Counted from the first letter of the stretch, positions 15,886 to 27,898 are shown. The stretch: 64,000 nucleotides of DNA from Parageobacillus caldoxylosilyticus NBRC 107762 (GCF_000632715.1 NZ_BAWO01000011.1:62001-126000), one strand, 5' to 3'. Numbers and translations: made by a program. Notes: a model not told the origin generated them from the letters alone.

Positions 15886-17475
15886 TTATTGCTGCGCAAG
15901 GCGCAATTCCCGCTCGCGCAGTTCGACGCGGCGGATTTTTCCCGACGGTGTTTTTGGCAAATCGTCGACAAATTCAATTTTACGCGGGTATTTATACGGT
16001 GCGGTCAGCTGCTTGACATGCTCCTGCAGCTTTGGAATCAGCGTCGGATCATTTTTGTCGACTCCTTCGCGGAGAACGACAAATGCCTTCACGACGTGAC
16101 CGCGAATTTCATCTGGGCTCGCTACCACCGCACATTCTTTGACAGCCGGATGCTTGATAAGGGCATCCTCTACTTCAAACGGTCCGATCGTATAGCCGGA
16201 GCTGATGATAATATCATCCCCACGCCCTTCAAACCAGAAGTAGCCGTCTTCATCCTTTCTCGCTTTATCCCCTGTAATGTAATAATCTCCGCGGAACTGC
16301 ATCGCCGTTCTTTCCGGATCTTTATAGTAACACTTAAACAGTGTTGGTGTGTCGACATGGACGGCGATATCGCCAACTTCACCGACCGCACATGGCTCTC
16401 CGTTTTCGTTGATAATCTCAACGATGTTTCCTGGCGTCGGTTTGCCCATGGAGCCTGGCTTTATCTTCATTCCTTTCATCACACCGACAAGCAATGTATT
16501 TTCCGTTTGTCCATACCCATCGCGGACTTGAATGTTGAAATATTTCTCAAACGTATCAATCACTTCTCGGTTAAGCGGCTCTCCGGCTGATACGGCGCTG
16601 CGGAGATGAGGAAGCTGATAATCGCCGATGTTTGGCACTTTTGCCATCAGCCGATACTCCGTCGGCGTGCAGCAAAGCACATTTACTTCGTATTTGCTTA
16701 ACAGCTGCAAATATTTTTCCGGGTCAAACCGGCCATAATAGACGAATCCCGTGGCACCTGAACCGAGCGTCGATAAAAACGGGCTCCAAATCCATTTTTG
16801 CCAGCCTGGGCCGGCAGTCGCCCAAACAAGATCATTTTCTTCAATACATAACCAGTTTTTCGCAGCAATGCGCAAATGCGCATACCCCCACCCGTGCGAA
16901 TGAACGACCCCTTTCGGATTTCCGGTCGTTCCCGACGTATATGATAAAAACGCCATATCATCGCGGAATGTGTCGGCTGCCGCAAGCACATCGCTTTCCG
17001 CCTGCATCGCTTTCTCTAAATTGATCCAGCCGTTTGGCTCTGTTTGTCCCACGACGAATTTCACGATATGATCGATGTTTTCGATCGGTTCAAATTGATC
17101 GACATACGGCTCATAAGTGATAATCGCTTTGACCTCGCCGTGAGAAATGCGGTATTGCAAATCTTTGGTGCGAAGCATTTCCGAACTCGGAATGACTACC
17201 AGCCCCGCTTTTAACGTTCCTAAATATACTGCATATGCTTCGATTAAGCGCGGCATCATAATGAGCACTTTGTCGCCTTTTTCAAGGCCGCGGTTTAATA
17301 AAGCGCTTCCAATTTGATTGGCGCGTTTGATTAAATCGCCATATGTAATTTCTCGTGTTTCCCCTTGCTCATTTTCCCACTTTAAAGCAAGCTTATTCGG
17401 ATTAGCCACCGCATGTTTTTCGATCTCGGACGTTAAATTATAACGTTCCGGAGCGATGAAATCTTCCCGCTTCAT
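15886..17475 (-). CDS. ytcI: Acyl-CoA ligase of the acetyl/medium-chain type (YtcI)
   Basis: A 529-residue adenylate-forming ligase. Seen: LSYTSGTTGNPKGVVHSHG (P-loop), DGYGQTENT, YITGDKARKDEDGYFWFEGR, DDIIISSGYTIGPFEVE and the catalytic lysine in PKTPSGKIRR. The last segments resemble acetyl- and medium-chain acyl-CoA synthetases (MACS) more than long-chain ones. The position between NAD kinase and sspA is that of B. subtilis ytcI. The ATG at 17475 has a GGGAG site about 13 bases away, which is long; an ATG at 17532 has none. The substrate is not known. Confidence 0.92.
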   Translation of the reverse strand: MKREDFIAPERYNLTSEIEKHAVANPNKLALKWENEQGETREITYGDLIKRANQIGSALLNRGLEKGDKVLIMMPRLIEAYAVYLGTLKAGLVVIPSSEMLRTKDLQYRISHGEVKAIITYEPYVDQFEPIENIDHIVKFVVGQTEPNGWINLEKAMQAESDVLAAADTFRDDMAFLSYTSGTTGNPKGVVHSHGWGYAHLRIAAKNWLCIEENDLVWATAGPGWQKWIWSPFLSTLGSGATGFVYYGRFDPEKYLQLLSKYEVNVLCCTPTEYRLMAKVPNIGDYQLPHLRSAVSAGEPLNREVIDTFEKYFNIQVRDGYGQTENTLLVGVMKGMKIKPGSMGKPTPGNIVEIINENGEPCAVGEVGDIAVHVDTPTLFKCYYKDPERTAMQFRGDYYITGDKARKDEDGYFWFEGRGDDIIISSGYTIGPFEVEDALIKHPAVKECAVVASPDEIRGHVVKAFVVLREGVDKNDPTLIPKLQEHVKQLTAPYKYPRKIEFVDDLPKTPSGKIRRVELRERELRLAQQ

Positions 17476-17595
17476 GCGCTTTCCCCACTCCCTTTGCCAT
17501 AATCGTTCAGCAATGAACAGGCGCCATCTCATTGCTTGCTATTCCAATTATACAAAATAATTATTATATTTTGAATATTTTTTTAAAATAATAAA

Positions 17596-17614
17596 AGGCG
17601 GGGAAAACCCGCCT
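17596..17614 (-). terminator. Terminator of sspA
   Basis: AGGCGGG at 17596-17602 pairs with CCCGCCT at 17608-17614, followed by TTTTATTATTTT on the minus strand. Confidence 0.88.
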
Positions 17615-17633
17615 CTGTAGCCATGATATTCAA

Positions 17634-17843
17634 TTAGAATGTTTGTTGAGTACCGCCTAATTGTTGTTGTGCCATCGCAACAAGGCGTTTTGTAATTTCA
17701 CCACCAACAGAACCGTTAGCGCGAGAAGTAGTGTCAGCGCCTAATTTGACGCCAAATTCTTGGGCAATTTCATATTTCATTTGTTCAAGAGCTTGTTGCG
17801 CACCTGGAACAAGTAATTGATTCGAATTGTTGCTGCGTGCCAT
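17634..17843 (-). CDS. sspA: Alpha/beta-type small acid-soluble spore protein
   Basis: A 69-residue SASP that coats and protects spore DNA. Family marks are [17 protein letters not shown], the germination protease (GPR) cleavage region at EFGVKLG, and the very conserved [21 protein letters not shown] start, AAGGAGG 8 bases upstream. A sigma-G promoter fits upstream and a terminator lies downstream, so it is a single forespore-expressed gene. Confidence 0.97.
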   Translation of the reverse strand: MARSNNSNQLLVPGAQQALEQMKYEIAQEFGVKLGADTTSRANGSVGGEITKRLVAMAQQQLGGTQQTF

Positions 17844-17866
17844 ATGCTTTCACCTCCTTGTACCTA

Positions 17867-17896
17867 TAGAATGTGTGAAAACATATGGCTTCATGC
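17867..17896 (-). promoter_or_regulatory. Sigma-G promoter of the SASP gene
   Basis: On the minus strand GCATG (17892-17896), an 18-base spacer, then CATTCTA (17867-17873). This fits the forespore sigma-G consensus (GHATR, 18 bases, CATxHTA) exactly, 24 bp upstream of the start codon. Confidence 0.78.
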
Positions 17897-17923
17897 ATCC
17901 ATCATTTTGGTAAATTTTGAGAT

Positions 17924-19129
17924 TTAGAATAACTGCTCAAACTCGTCTTCCGCTTCGAAATCTTCATCAATGACTATCGTTTCCGTATTGGCAATCGCCT
18001 TTTCTATCAATGGATCTAAGTCGACAGCACTTTCATAACGAAGCACTTTCTCTTTTTTCGGTTTGGTTTTTGGCGATTTTGGCGTAAAAATGGTGCAGCA
18101 ATCTTCATATGGAAGAATGGAAATATCGTGTGTATCAATTTTTTTCGCGATCTCGATAATTTCAACTTTATCCATCGACACAAGCGGGCGGAGAATCGGA
18201 GTTGTTGTCACCTCATTGATGACAAACATGCTTTCCAGCGTTTGGCTTGCCACTTGGCCAAGGCTTTCCCCTGTGACAATCGCTAGCGCTCGCTGGCGCC
18301 GGCGCAAAGCATCCGTAATTTTTAACATCGCCCTTCTTGTCGAAATAAGTGAATATTCATCTGGCACTTGTTTGTAAATTTCCTGCTGCACTTCGGTAAA
18401 TGGGACGATATGAAGTTTGATTTTCCCGCCGTACGTCGTTAATTTTTTTACCAAATCAATCACTTTTTGTTTTGCCCGCTCGCTTGTAAACGGAGGGCTG
18501 AAAAAGTGAACCGCTTCAATCTCGAGGCCGCGCTTCATCGCCAAGTATCCGGCAACAGGGCTATCAATTCCGCCGGAAAGCATCAGCATCGCCTTGCCGC
18601 TTGTCCCGACCGGCAGACCGCCGGCGCCGAAAATATCGCGGCATGTCACATAAGTACCATCTTGGCGAACCTCGACGCGGACGTTAATATCAGGATCATG
18701 GACATCAACGGTTAATCCATCTGTATTACGTAAAATATAAGCGCCGATTTCATGATTTAATTCGTCACTTCCATATGGAAATCGTTTGTCTACTCTTCGC
18801 GCGCTTACTTTAAACGTTTTTCCTTCGTATGGAAGCTGTTTCACTGCTGCCAGCGCTGTTTCTTTTATTTCGTTTAATTCATTATGGCACTTCATCGCCA
18901 AACTAAAGGAATGAATGCCAAATACAGTTTTTAGCTTTTCAATAATTGGTTCGTGCGGTTCTCCGTTTAATAAAATGTACATGCGATCTCGCATGTATTC
19001 GATTTGAATATTAGGAAACATATGAAGTTTTTTGGAAACATTATTTTTTAGACGGCGAACAAACACGTTGCGATTTCGGCCTTTTGTCGTCATTTCACCA
19101 TAGCGGATTAAAATGCGGTCATATTTCAT
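17924..19129 (-). CDS. thiI: tRNA 4-thiouridine sulfurtransferase ThiI
   Basis: A 401-residue ThiI without the C-terminal rhodanese domain found in enterobacteria, as is normal in bacilli. A ferredoxin-like and THUMP domain (about 1-165) precedes the PP-loop LSGGIDSP (184-191). It adenylates U8 of tRNA and transfers sulfur. The C terminus is an acidic tail. It starts 5 bp after the cysteine desulfurase stop, so the sulfur donor and the transferase are co-expressed; with no rhodanese domain, sulfur is thought to pass from the dedicated desulfurase. Confidence 0.97.
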   Translation of the reverse strand: MKYDRILIRYGEMTTKGRNRNVFVRRLKNNVSKKLHMFPNIQIEYMRDRMYILLNGEPHEPIIEKLKTVFGIHSFSLAMKCHNELNEIKETALAAVKQLPYEGKTFKVSARRVDKRFPYGSDELNHEIGAYILRNTDGLTVDVHDPDINVRVEVRQDGTYVTCRDIFGAGGLPVGTSGKAMLMLSGGIDSPVAGYLAMKRGLEIEAVHFFSPPFTSERAKQKVIDLVKKLTTYGGKIKLHIVPFTEVQQEIYKQVPDEYSLISTRRAMLKITDALRRRQRALAIVTGESLGQVASQTLESMFVINEVTTTPILRPLVSMDKVEIIEIAKKIDTHDISILPYEDCCTIFTPKSPKTKPKKEKVLRYESAVDLDPLIEKAIANTETIVIDEDFEAEDEFEQLF

Positions 19130-19134
19130 AGCAA

Positions 19135-20280
19135 TTACCTCGTTACCTCACTTAATTTTTCAATAGCTTTTTTCATCGCAGCAACGGCAATCGGAATTTC
19201 CTCGAGCGTATTTTCAAAAGAAAGGCTGATGCGAATTCCGCTTTCTGCCCGTTCTTCCCCCACTCCCATCGCCAACAACGTTTTGCTTGGCGCTTTCTTT
19301 TTTGAGGAACATGCCGATGTCGTCGAAACAAAAATATCGCTTTTCGCTAACTCATGGACAAACACTTCCGGCTTCATGCCGTGTTTTAATGAAAAATTAA
19401 TGATATGAGGAGCGGAGTGCTCCACCGGGGTATTGATTTGAATCTCTGGAATTGCTTTTAGTTCATTCAGCCATGCTTGCTTTACTTCATGTAGATAATC
19501 GATTTGTTTATCGTATTTTTCCAGCGCGATTCGCAGCGCTTTTGCCATGGCCACGATAGCCGGGACATTTTCCGTTCCAGAGCGGAGCTGCATTTCCTGC
19601 CCCCCGCCGGCGAGCAGCGGCGAGAGCCGAATGCCTTGACGAACGTATAAAATGCCTGCCCCACGCAATCCATGAAACTTATGGGCTGACATCGTGCACA
19701 GATCAATCCGTGCTTTTTTCATATCAAGCGGCACTTTGCTAATGCCTTGCACACGGTCGACATGGAAAATTGTTTTCGGATAATGCGCCAGCAATGCTCC
19801 GATTTCCTCGACAGGCTGAATCGCGCCAACCTCGTTGTTGACATGCATGACGGAAACGAGAATCGTATCTTCGCGAAGCGCCTTTTTCACTTGCTCGGCC
19901 GTGACCATCCCATGTTCGTTTACCGGCAAATACGTCACTTCAAATCCTAGTTGTTCCAGCTGCTGACAAGGCTCCGATACGGATGGGTGCTCTATGGCCG
20001 TCGTGATAATATGCTTGCCGCGATGGCGATATTGAAACGCCACCCCTTTGATTGCAAAGTTATTCGCTTCTGTTCCTCCAGATGTAAAAACGATTTCACT
20101 AGGCTTTACCTTTAAAGCGGCGGCAATTTGTTCGCGCGCCTGCGTTAAGAGACGCTCCGACTTCATCCCTAACTCATGCAGCGAGGACGGATTGCCAAAA
20201 TATTTTGTTGCGACAGTGACAAACGAATCGATCACCTCAGGAAACGGTTTTGTTGTTGCGCTATTATCTAAATAAATCAT
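19135..20280 (-). CDS. Cysteine desulfurase of the IscS/NifZ type dedicated to ThiI
   Basis: A 381-residue PLP-dependent class V aminotransferase-fold desulfurase. PLP lysine Lys201 is in SAHKFHG, and the persulfide cysteine lies in [11 protein letters not shown] (about 325). HVDRVQG replaces the more common HVDAVQ. It generates a cysteine persulfide for the adjacent ThiI, as NifZ does in B. subtilis. The ATG at 20280 is 9 bases from GGAGG; the ATG at 20289 touches that site. Confidence 0.95.
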   Translation of the reverse strand: MIYLDNSATTKPFPEVIDSFVTVATKYFGNPSSLHELGMKSERLLTQAREQIAAALKVKPSEIVFTSGGTEANNFAIKGVAFQYRHRGKHIITTAIEHPSVSEPCQQLEQLGFEVTYLPVNEHGMVTAEQVKKALREDTILVSVMHVNNEVGAIQPVEEIGALLAHYPKTIFHVDRVQGISKVPLDMKKARIDLCTMSAHKFHGLRGAGILYVRQGIRLSPLLAGGGQEMQLRSGTENVPAIVAMAKALRIALEKYDKQIDYLHEVKQAWLNELKAIPEIQINTPVEHSAPHIINFSLKHGMKPEVFVHELAKSDIFVSTTSACSSKKKAPSKTLLAMGVGEERAESGIRISLSFENTLEEIPIAVAAMKKAIEKLSEVTR

Positions 20281-20386
20281 CACGTCCATCCTCCGATTAT
20301 CGTCCACCATGATACATTAGTAAATATAATAAAGAAAGCAATGAAACATCAACCAAAATATATTTTATTTACATTATTCACAAAAA

Positions 20387-20428
20387 AACCGATAAATATC
20401 TATTTGCATACAGCGATATTCATCGGTT
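20387..20428 (-). terminator. Terminator of ezrA
   Basis: A 14-bp stem with one mismatch (20387-20400 with 20415-20428) closing a 14-base loop, with seven T following on the minus strand. Confidence 0.8.
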
Positions 20429-20435
20429 CTCTTTA

Positions 20436-22139
20436 CTATTTCTCACTCGAGCGCTCTTCCTGAAACATTTGCTGAACACGTTGAAATGCGCCAGGCTCCA
20501 CCTTTTCTAAAGTGGCTACCGCTTGCTCTAACGCCTGCTCATAATCGTAATGGCGAAATAAAGATTCTGCTTCCTCCAGCCCCTCCTGCACAGCCGGGTA
20601 ACGGCGGCGATAACGATTTCCGTACTGAATTACTTTTTCCACGAGCGAAGCTTGCTCAATCATTTCCTCCGTCCATTCGTATAGGCGCTGAACGGTTGTT
20701 TTTGCCTCTTCGAGCGCTTCGTTGACAGCAGGCATATTGAGCGGTTTCTCTTCAAGCCGCAACATCACTTCTTCCAAACGGCCTTTTGCCTCGGACAACT
20801 GCAGCGTATACGACTCCGGAAGCCCTGGCAATCGGCTTTTTTGCACAAGCCGCAGCGCCTCGGACAATTTTTTCTTCATTTCCTCTAATTTTTCGCGGGC
20901 AACCAACTCATCTTTGCGCAACGCTTGCAACGTTTCACGAAACTGTTCATGCTCCTCTTTCATTATTTCTATTTGCGCTACAAGCTGTTCCAGTTCTTCT
21001 TTTAAAAGCGAATATGCCGTTTTCGCTTCGAAAATGCGGGTCTGAATGATGTCAAACCGCTTTCTTAACTGGTGTATTTGCTTTTCAATGCTGCGATATT
21101 TTTCTATATCTTTTGCAGGTAAACAGTAGCTTTGCTGCACAAATAACGTTTCTTCACTCGTTTCCTTCGCTTCTTCATTCAGCATATGTAACATTTCTTC
21201 GATACGGGGCACTTCTGTCTTTATATATTGATGAGCAAGCACTTCTTTTTCCAGCAAATCATATAAAGCATCAATTTCTTCTTTTAATTCAGTAATCCCT
21301 TGTTTTGCTTCTTCAATCCGCAAATCGCGAATCATCTGTACGTATTGTTCGATTTTTTCCCGCTTTTCCTTGATTTGTTGCTCCATTTGTAAATGGTCAA
21401 GAATATAGCCTCCTTGCTCCATTTCCTGATATCCGTCAAAAAGCTCTTCCAGCTGTGCCGGAATCGTTGTCTGGCACTCTGTCAGCAATTCTGGAATCTC
21501 GTTCATCATCGCTTTCATTTCACTTAGCTCTTTTTTTAAGGAATGAACCACTTCCCTTGCAGCCAAATAGTTTCCCGTTGCGGTTAATTCTTCAAATTTT
21601 TTAAATAAAGTCTCCGCTTCTTCCAATTTTTCATCGAGCTTTGCTGCTGCAACGCCAAACGTATACCGGTAAGCGAGCAGCGTTTTCTTCGCCTCCCGAT
21701 ACATCGCACGCAATTCTTCTATTTCAACGCGGTTTTGTTCTTTACTGCCAATTAATTCATGTACTTCATCAATCATTAATTGCACTTCTTCTTCGATCTG
21801 ACGCAGCCATTGGTCGATGTCACGCAGCAGCGCTTTCGCCTGCGTATAGCGGTATTTATCAAGCAGCGTCTCCGCATCGAATAATTTTTCTTCCACATCC
21901 GGCAGTTGAACAGCGACAATATCATCCCATTTTTGCCGCCACTGTTCAAACAGACGCTCTGTTTCCCCTGTCATGTTCAACTGCTTCACTTTCGAAAGTT
22001 CATCGGGCACCGGCCGGTTCATCAGCGCTATTTTCCATGCGTCCAAGCGGTCAATTTCGCGATACATTTTTTTCCGGTACATATGGTTATATATTATTGC
22101 TCCCGCAAGAAAGAGCAAAACAATAACTATAATTTTCAT
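20436..22139 (-). CDS. ezrA: Septation ring formation regulator EzrA
   Basis: About 567 residues: one N-terminal membrane helix ([19 protein letters not shown]) followed by long spectrin-like coiled coil to the end. [20 protein letters not shown] after the membrane segment is the family hallmark. EzrA sits at the membrane and prevents extra FtsZ rings while helping divisome turnover. A TTG immediately before the ATG (22142) is spaced better from AAGGAGG (8 versus 11 bases), so the true start may be one codon earlier. The B. subtilis neighbour braB is absent here. It is divergent from hisJ. Confidence 0.97.
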   Translation of the reverse strand: MKIIVIVLLFLAGAIIYNHMYRKKMYREIDRLDAWKIALMNRPVPDELSKVKQLNMTGETERLFEQWRQKWDDIVAVQLPDVEEKLFDAETLLDKYRYTQAKALLRDIDQWLRQIEEEVQLMIDEVHELIGSKEQNRVEIEELRAMYREAKKTLLAYRYTFGVAAAKLDEKLEEAETLFKKFEELTATGNYLAAREVVHSLKKELSEMKAMMNEIPELLTECQTTIPAQLEELFDGYQEMEQGGYILDHLQMEQQIKEKREKIEQYVQMIRDLRIEEAKQGITELKEEIDALYDLLEKEVLAHQYIKTEVPRIEEMLHMLNEEAKETSEETLFVQQSYCLPAKDIEKYRSIEKQIHQLRKRFDIIQTRIFEAKTAYSLLKEELEQLVAQIEIMKEEHEQFRETLQALRKDELVAREKLEEMKKKLSEALRLVQKSRLPGLPESYTLQLSEAKGRLEEVMLRLEEKPLNMPAVNEALEEAKTTVQRLYEWTEEMIEQASLVEKVIQYGNRYRRRYPAVQEGLEEAESLFRHYDYEQALEQAVATLEKVEPGAFQRVQQMFQEERSSEK

Positions 22140-22336
22140 CAAATCACTAGCCTCCTTGCACTCGAGTTACTCATAAACGAAAAATGAGATGAATCGAGCA
22201 GGCAAACATATTTACATAATGTTTTTTCAATGTTTTTATGATACCATGTTATCGACATTTTTTTGACCAAAATTTTTATTTTTTTTACAGAAATCCTCAT
22301 TTTTCTTTCTATTATACAATTTAGGAGGGAGCCGTT

Positions 22337-23161
22337 GTGCGCGACGGACACATTCATACCCCATTTTGTCCGCATGGAAGCAGCGATCCATTAGAACGCT
22401 ATGTGGAAAGGGCCATTGCGCTTGGTTACAAAGAAATTTCCTTTACCGAACATGCACCGCTTCCAGAAGGATTTACCGATCCGACGCCATATCAAGATAG
22501 CGCGATGCGCCGCGAACAGCTCGATCAATATTTCACAGCACTTGACGATATAAAAGCCCGTTATCGAAATGATATTATCATTCATACCGGACTTGAAGTC
22601 GACTTTATCCCTGGATTTGAAGAAAAAACAGCACGGTTTTTAGAAGAGGTCGGTTCTTTCTTAGATGACAGCATTTTGTCTGTCCATTTTCTTTACTGTA
22701 AAGGTCAGTATGTCTGCATCGATTACAGTCCGGAAATGTTTGGCGATATCGTCCAGTTATTTAGCACCATCGACAACGTATATAAAACATATTACCATAC
22801 CGTTTTACAGTCCATCCGCGCCAATCTTGGCCGATATAAGCCGAAACGCATTGGCCATCTTACACTCGTCCGCAAGTTCCAAAGACAGTTTCCATGCCCG
22901 GTTTCGATGGACGGGCTAGTGTTGCAGATCCTCGATGAAATAAAAGAACGCGGCTATGAAATCGACTACAACGGTGCGGGAGTCACAAAGCCGCTCTGTT
23001 TACAGCCTTATCCGCCAAATGAATTTATTCGTGAGGCAATGAAGCGAAACATCCGCATCATTTATGGTTCAGACGCGCACCGTGCGGATGATTTGCACCA
23101 GGGTGCAGACGAGATGATCAAAGAAGCGTTTTCGTTTGACAAGTTTTCATCATCGCCATAA
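22337..23161 (+). CDS. hisJ: Histidinol-phosphatase, PHP family
   Basis: A 274-residue PHP-domain phosphatase. Metal-binding motifs DGHIHTPFCPHG (3-14), FTEHAP and the late SDAH are all present. It removes phosphate from histidinol phosphate in histidine synthesis. The start is GTG, 8 bases after AGGAGG. It sits at the same place next to ezrA as in B. subtilis, away from the main his operon. Confidence 0.95.
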   Translation: MRDGHIHTPFCPHGSSDPLERYVERAIALGYKEISFTEHAPLPEGFTDPTPYQDSAMRREQLDQYFTALDDIKARYRNDIIIHTGLEVDFIPGFEEKTARFLEEVGSFLDDSILSVHFLYCKGQYVCIDYSPEMFGDIVQLFSTIDNVYKTYYHTVLQSIRANLGRYKPKRIGHLTLVRKFQRQFPCPVSMDGLVLQILDEIKERGYEIDYNGAGVTKPLCLQPYPPNEFIREAMKRNIRIIYGSDAHRADDLHQGADEMIKEAFSFDKFSSSP

Positions 23162-23196
23162 AATTAACTCCATAAAATAAAGGAGGCGGAACAATA

Positions 23197-23676
23197 TTGT
23201 TTCACGTTACTGCTTACAACGGAACCCGGGAAGAAAATTATGAGTTGGTTATTCAGCAGCTGCGCTCATTAATCGACGGAGAAACAAACTTCATCGCCAA
23301 TTTGGCCAATGCTGCGGCCTTATTGAATCATTTTTTGCACGAAATTAATTGGGTCGGCTTTTATTTGACCGAAGGCGACGAGCTTGTGCTAGGACCGTTC
23401 CAAGGACTTCCCGCCTGCGTGCGCATTCCGTTCGGCAAAGGTGTATGCGGCACTGCTGCCAAAAACAAAAAAACCATCATCGTTCCAGATGTTCACCTTT
23501 TTCCGGGGCATATCGCGTGTGACGCCGCATCCCAGTCAGAGATCGTCGTACCAATGACGAAAGATGGAAACGTCATCGGCGTTCTGGATATTGACAGCCC
23601 GATCAAAAACCGCTTTGATGAAACAGATGGGCAATATTTAGAGAAATTCGTTGAGACAATTATTTCCACGTTATAG
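23197..23676 (+). CDS. ytsP: Free methionine-(R)-sulfoxide reductase, GAF fold (YtsP)
   Basis: A 159-residue single GAF domain. Cys74, Cys84 and Cys108 (LPACVRIP, KGVCGTA, HIACD) are the three cysteines typical of fRMsr, which reduces free methionine-R-sulfoxide. NWVGFYL and VLDIDSP are further family marks. The start is TTG, about 10 bases after AGGAGG. It is 35 bp from hisJ. The TetR-type gene yttP that lies between them in B. subtilis is missing here. Confidence 0.93.
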   Translation: MFHVTAYNGTREENYELVIQQLRSLIDGETNFIANLANAAALLNHFLHEINWVGFYLTEGDELVLGPFQGLPACVRIPFGKGVCGTAAKNKKTIIVPDVHLFPGHIACDAASQSEIVVPMTKDGNVIGVLDIDSPIKNRFDETDGQYLEKFVETIISTL

Positions 23677-23697
23677 ACGAGGAAACAACAAGTGTGA

Positions 23698-23729
23698 AGA
23701 AAGGAATCCGCCTATTCGGATTCCTTTCT
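23698..23729. terminator. Bidirectional terminator between ytsP and the diguanylate cyclase
   Basis: A 13-bp perfect stem (23698-23710 with 23717-23729) and a 6-base loop. The U-tract is modest in either direction. Confidence 0.75.
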
Positions 23730-25605
23730 ATGCTCTATATTGATGGACATAATCCTTGACGAAGATGCAGTTTTTTCCTGTCCTTTTTGCCATATAAAGC
23801 GCCTCATCCGCCCGTTTAAATAAATCGTCTACTTCTTCCAGGCGATTTTTTTTCCAATAGGAAATACCGCACGAAATCGTTACGGGAGGATGTGTCCCCG
23901 TCCTTACCTTTTCGGCAAGACGATGGGCGACTGAAATGCCGGTAGCCAATGACACTTTCGGCAAATAAACGGCGAGCTCTTCCCCGCCCCAGCGGGCGCC
24001 GATGTCGCTCGAACGAATATTGGTGCGAATAATATTGGCCACTTGCACGAGCACCTCATCTCCCGCTTGATGCCCGTATGTGTCATTAATTTGCTTAAAA
24101 TTGTCAATATCCACTAAAATAAGCGTGCCAAATGTATGATGGCGCATCGATTGTTTTAGTTGTTCATCTAAGTACCGCCGTGTATATAACTTCGTCAAAT
24201 AATCGGTGACCACCAGCTTTTCCAGCTCTTCTCTTAAAATCGCATTCATAAATGCAAGGGTAGAATGTTGAATAAGGGACTGCAGCAATTTAAACATTTC
24301 AAATGTAAAATGGTACGGTTTATGATGCAACACAATACAAATCCCTTTCATCGCCCCATTTTGCACCATCGGCACAGCCATTAAAGAGCGATAAACAGGA
24401 ACAGCCGGAGAAGCTTGAACATCCGCATCCCCAACAAAAATAATATCCATTTCTGCTTTCAGTTTTCTTTCGACAAATTCCACATACTTCTTCGCTTGCC
24501 GAGACTGAAAAAATGGAGTGCTTCCAGGCAGCAGTTTCCGCTTTTTTCCCTCAAACAAGAAAAAACCGACTTCATCGGCGCAAAAAGACTGCTTAATTTG
24601 CTTTACCATAAATTCAATTGCATCTTGCAGACGCAAATTCGTATTAAGCTGATGCATCGATTCGTTAATCAGTTGCAAATCAGCAACAAGACGGCGTGAC
24701 TGTTCATACAGCCTGGCATTTTCGAGAGCGCTCCCAGCTGTATTCGCTAACAGCGAAATAAAATTAATTTCCTTTTTTGGAAATTTCATAATGTACGGAG
24801 CCGTAATTTGAATCACACCGTAAACACCTTGTCCTCCTTTAATTGGTGCATATAAAATGGAGCGACGCAGCGAAATGGAGTCTTCAAGCTGAATTCTTCC
24901 TGTCAAAAATGCTTGCAATGCCGCCATATTTTCCGCACTTTCATCAAATTCAAGTGTTTTGATCGGCAAATAATCGCAGTGCTGATTATCGTGCGACAAA
25001 AGCAAGCGGTATGTAAAAGATGGATATACTTGCTTAAGCGTATTAACAATTTCTTCTAATACGTTATCAATTTGCATGGAAGAATGAATTTTTGCCGCAA
25101 ACTGATGCAACCGTTCATAACGTTTTTCATTACTAAGCCCTTGGGAGATGATGCGAAGTTTTTGGAACAGCATAGAAAAATCTTGCCTGATTTTCTTTAA
25201 TAGTTGCTCGCTTATAGGTAAGTGGCGAGGATACACAAATTGCAACATTCCGATTGTTTCTTCCGAAAGGTGAAGAAAAATGCGCGCGGTGGTATATTCT
25301 CCATCCTCACAAAATTGAATCGCTCGTTGTTCATCATCTGCGATCGCCGCTATATCAACCGGCAAGTCAGAGGGAACGAAAGGAGAGCGGCTTGTTTCCA
25401 GCTCTGTCATCGCTTCCGGATAAAATGTTTTGCTTAAAGGATCAAACATAAAAAAAGAGACTTGTTCCATCATAAGTTCTCGTTTCAGCAGCAGCAGCAA
25501 CTCTTTTATCACGCTGGAAAAATTATCATAACCCTCATATGTTAAAAACCAATGAAAAAATTTTTGCTTAAAGGCCTCATATACTTTCTCTTCTTCTAGT
25601 TTCAT
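23728..25605 (-). CDS. dgcP: GAF-GGDEF diguanylate cyclase (DgcP-like)
   Basis: About 625 residues with no membrane segment. Two or three GAF-like regions (about 30-180, 180-310, 330-450) are followed by a GGDEF domain with the active-site motif RWGGEEL near 540. RSSD nine residues upstream is an intact inhibitory I-site (RxxD), so c-di-GMP feedback is likely. It makes c-di-GMP from two GTP. B. subtilis YtrP (DgcP) is the cytosolic GAF-GGDEF protein upstream of rpsD, as here. An ATG at 25605 with AGGTGA is preferred to GTG at 25617. Confidence 0.93.
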   Translation of the reverse strand: MKLEEEKVYEAFKQKFFHWFLTYEGYDNFSSVIKELLLLLKRELMMEQVSFFMFDPLSKTFYPEAMTELETSRSPFVPSDLPVDIAAIADDEQRAIQFCEDGEYTTARIFLHLSEETIGMLQFVYPRHLPISEQLLKKIRQDFSMLFQKLRIISQGLSNEKRYERLHQFAAKIHSSMQIDNVLEEIVNTLKQVYPSFTYRLLLSHDNQHCDYLPIKTLEFDESAENMAALQAFLTGRIQLEDSISLRRSILYAPIKGGQGVYGVIQITAPYIMKFPKKEINFISLLANTAGSALENARLYEQSRRLVADLQLINESMHQLNTNLRLQDAIEFMVKQIKQSFCADEVGFFLFEGKKRKLLPGSTPFFQSRQAKKYVEFVERKLKAEMDIIFVGDADVQASPAVPVYRSLMAVPMVQNGAMKGICIVLHHKPYHFTFEMFKLLQSLIQHSTLAFMNAILREELEKLVVTDYLTKLYTRRYLDEQLKQSMRHHTFGTLILVDIDNFKQINDTYGHQAGDEVLVQVANIIRTNIRSSDIGARWGGEELAVYLPKVSLATGISVAHRLAEKVRTGTHPPVTISCGISYWKKNRLEEVDDLFKRADEALYMAKRTGKNCIFVKDYVHQYRA

Positions 25606-25723
25606 CGCCCTTTTCACCTAGACTGACGTTCTCATTCCAGTTAGAATGGAGTGATAACAAGATTTTTCTAAAAATTACATCTTTTATTATAGCATATTAT
25701 CTCGAAATAAGGGAAATAAAATG

Positions 25724-25752
25724 TTGACTTTATCTGATAAAAATCATATAAT
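25724..25752 (+). promoter_or_regulatory. Sigma-A promoter of rpsD
   Basis: TTGACT (25724-25729), 17-base spacer, TATAAT (25747-25752). This near-consensus promoter drives a leader of about 180 bases. Confidence 0.88.
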
Positions 25753-25758
25753 ACCCTT

Positions 25759-25939
25759 TGTGTAAAATATAGCAGCCTTAGTGCTCACCTTTATGGTTCC
25801 ATTTTGTTCCTCGAATATCGAGGTGTATCGTGTAACTCTTAGCTGCTAGAGCGAGGATACATGAAAACAAAATGGCCATAATTGTTGACGCACGTCTGCT
25901 TTTATTTTACCCGAATAAAAGCAAAAGGAGGAGCAATAA
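25759..25939 (+). ncRNA. rpsD leader RNA (S4 autoregulatory structure)
   Basis: The leader folds by eye into nested and crossing helices: TAGCAGC (25770-25776) with GCTGCTA (25842-25848); TATGG and CCATTTTGTT (25792-25808) with their complements at 25866-25880; the small hairpin CCTCGA/TCGAGG; and a stem GCTTTTATT/AATAAAAGC (25898-25922) directly before the AAAAGGAGGAG ribosome binding site. The first two helices cross, so a pseudoknot is likely. B. subtilis rpsD is repressed by its own S4 product through a leader target, so the same control is inferred. Confidence 0.75.
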
Positions 25940-26542
25940 ATGGCTCGTTATACAGGTCCAACGTGGAAAATTTCCCGCCGCCTTGGAATCTCGTTAAGCG
26001 GTACAGGTAAAGAGTTGCAAAAACGTCCTTATCCGCCAGGCCAGCATGGCCCAGGTCAACGCAGAAAGCTTTCCGAATATGGTCTGCAATTGCAAGAAAA
26101 ACAAAAACTTCGTCATATGTATGGCGTAAACGAACGCCAATTCCGCAAAACGTTTGAGGAAGCTGGCAAAATGCCTGGTAAACACGGGGAAAACTTTATG
26201 ATTTTGTTAGAGTCCCGCTTAGATAACCTCGTTTACCGTTTAGGCTTTGCGCGCACTCGCCGTCAAGCACGCCAGCTTGTCACGCACGGTCACATTTTAG
26301 TCGATGGAAATCGTGTTGACATCCCGTCCTATCGCGTAAAACCTGGCCAAACGATTGCGATTCGTGAAAAATCGCGCAACCTTCAAGTCATTAAAGAAGC
26401 ATTGGAAGCAAACAACTTTGTTCCTGATTATTTAACATTAGATGCAGACAAAATGGAAGGCACGTATACTCGTTTACCTGAACGCTCCGAATTACCGGCG
26501 GAAATTAACGAAGCATTAATCGTTGAGTTCTACTCTCGTTAA
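25940..26542 (+). CDS. rpsD: 30S ribosomal protein S4
   Basis: A 200-residue S4, which nucleates 30S assembly by binding 16S r[22 protein letters not shown] is the conserved N terminus and the S4 RNA-binding domain lies at about 92-155 ([20 protein letters not shown]). There are no zinc-ribbon cysteines, so it is the C-minus form. ATG start, AGGAGG upstream. The stop is followed by the hairpin at 26549-26585. Confidence 0.99.
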   Translation: MARYTGPTWKISRRLGISLSGTGKELQKRPYPPGQHGPGQRRKLSEYGLQLQEKQKLRHMYGVNERQFRKTFEEAGKMPGKHGENFMILLESRLDNLVYRLGFARTRRQARQLVTHGHILVDGNRVDIPSYRVKPGQTIAIREKSRNLQVIKEALEANNFVPDYLTLDADKMEGTYTRLPERSELPAEINEALIVEFYSR

Positions 26543-26546
26543 TGAA

Positions 26547-26588
26547 CGATATCCCTTCAGAGAAGGCTCTGAAGGGATATTTTTTCAT
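26547..26588 (+). terminator. Terminator of rpsD
   Basis: ATATCCCTTCAGAG and CTCTGAAGGGATAT face each other across a short loop (AAGG), followed by TTTTTTC. Confidence 0.9.
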
Positions 26589-26613
26589 AAATAAATCCTG
26601 GCATTGCCAGGAT

Positions 26614-27891
<1,278 letters not shown>

Positions 27892-27898
27892 TTATAAA

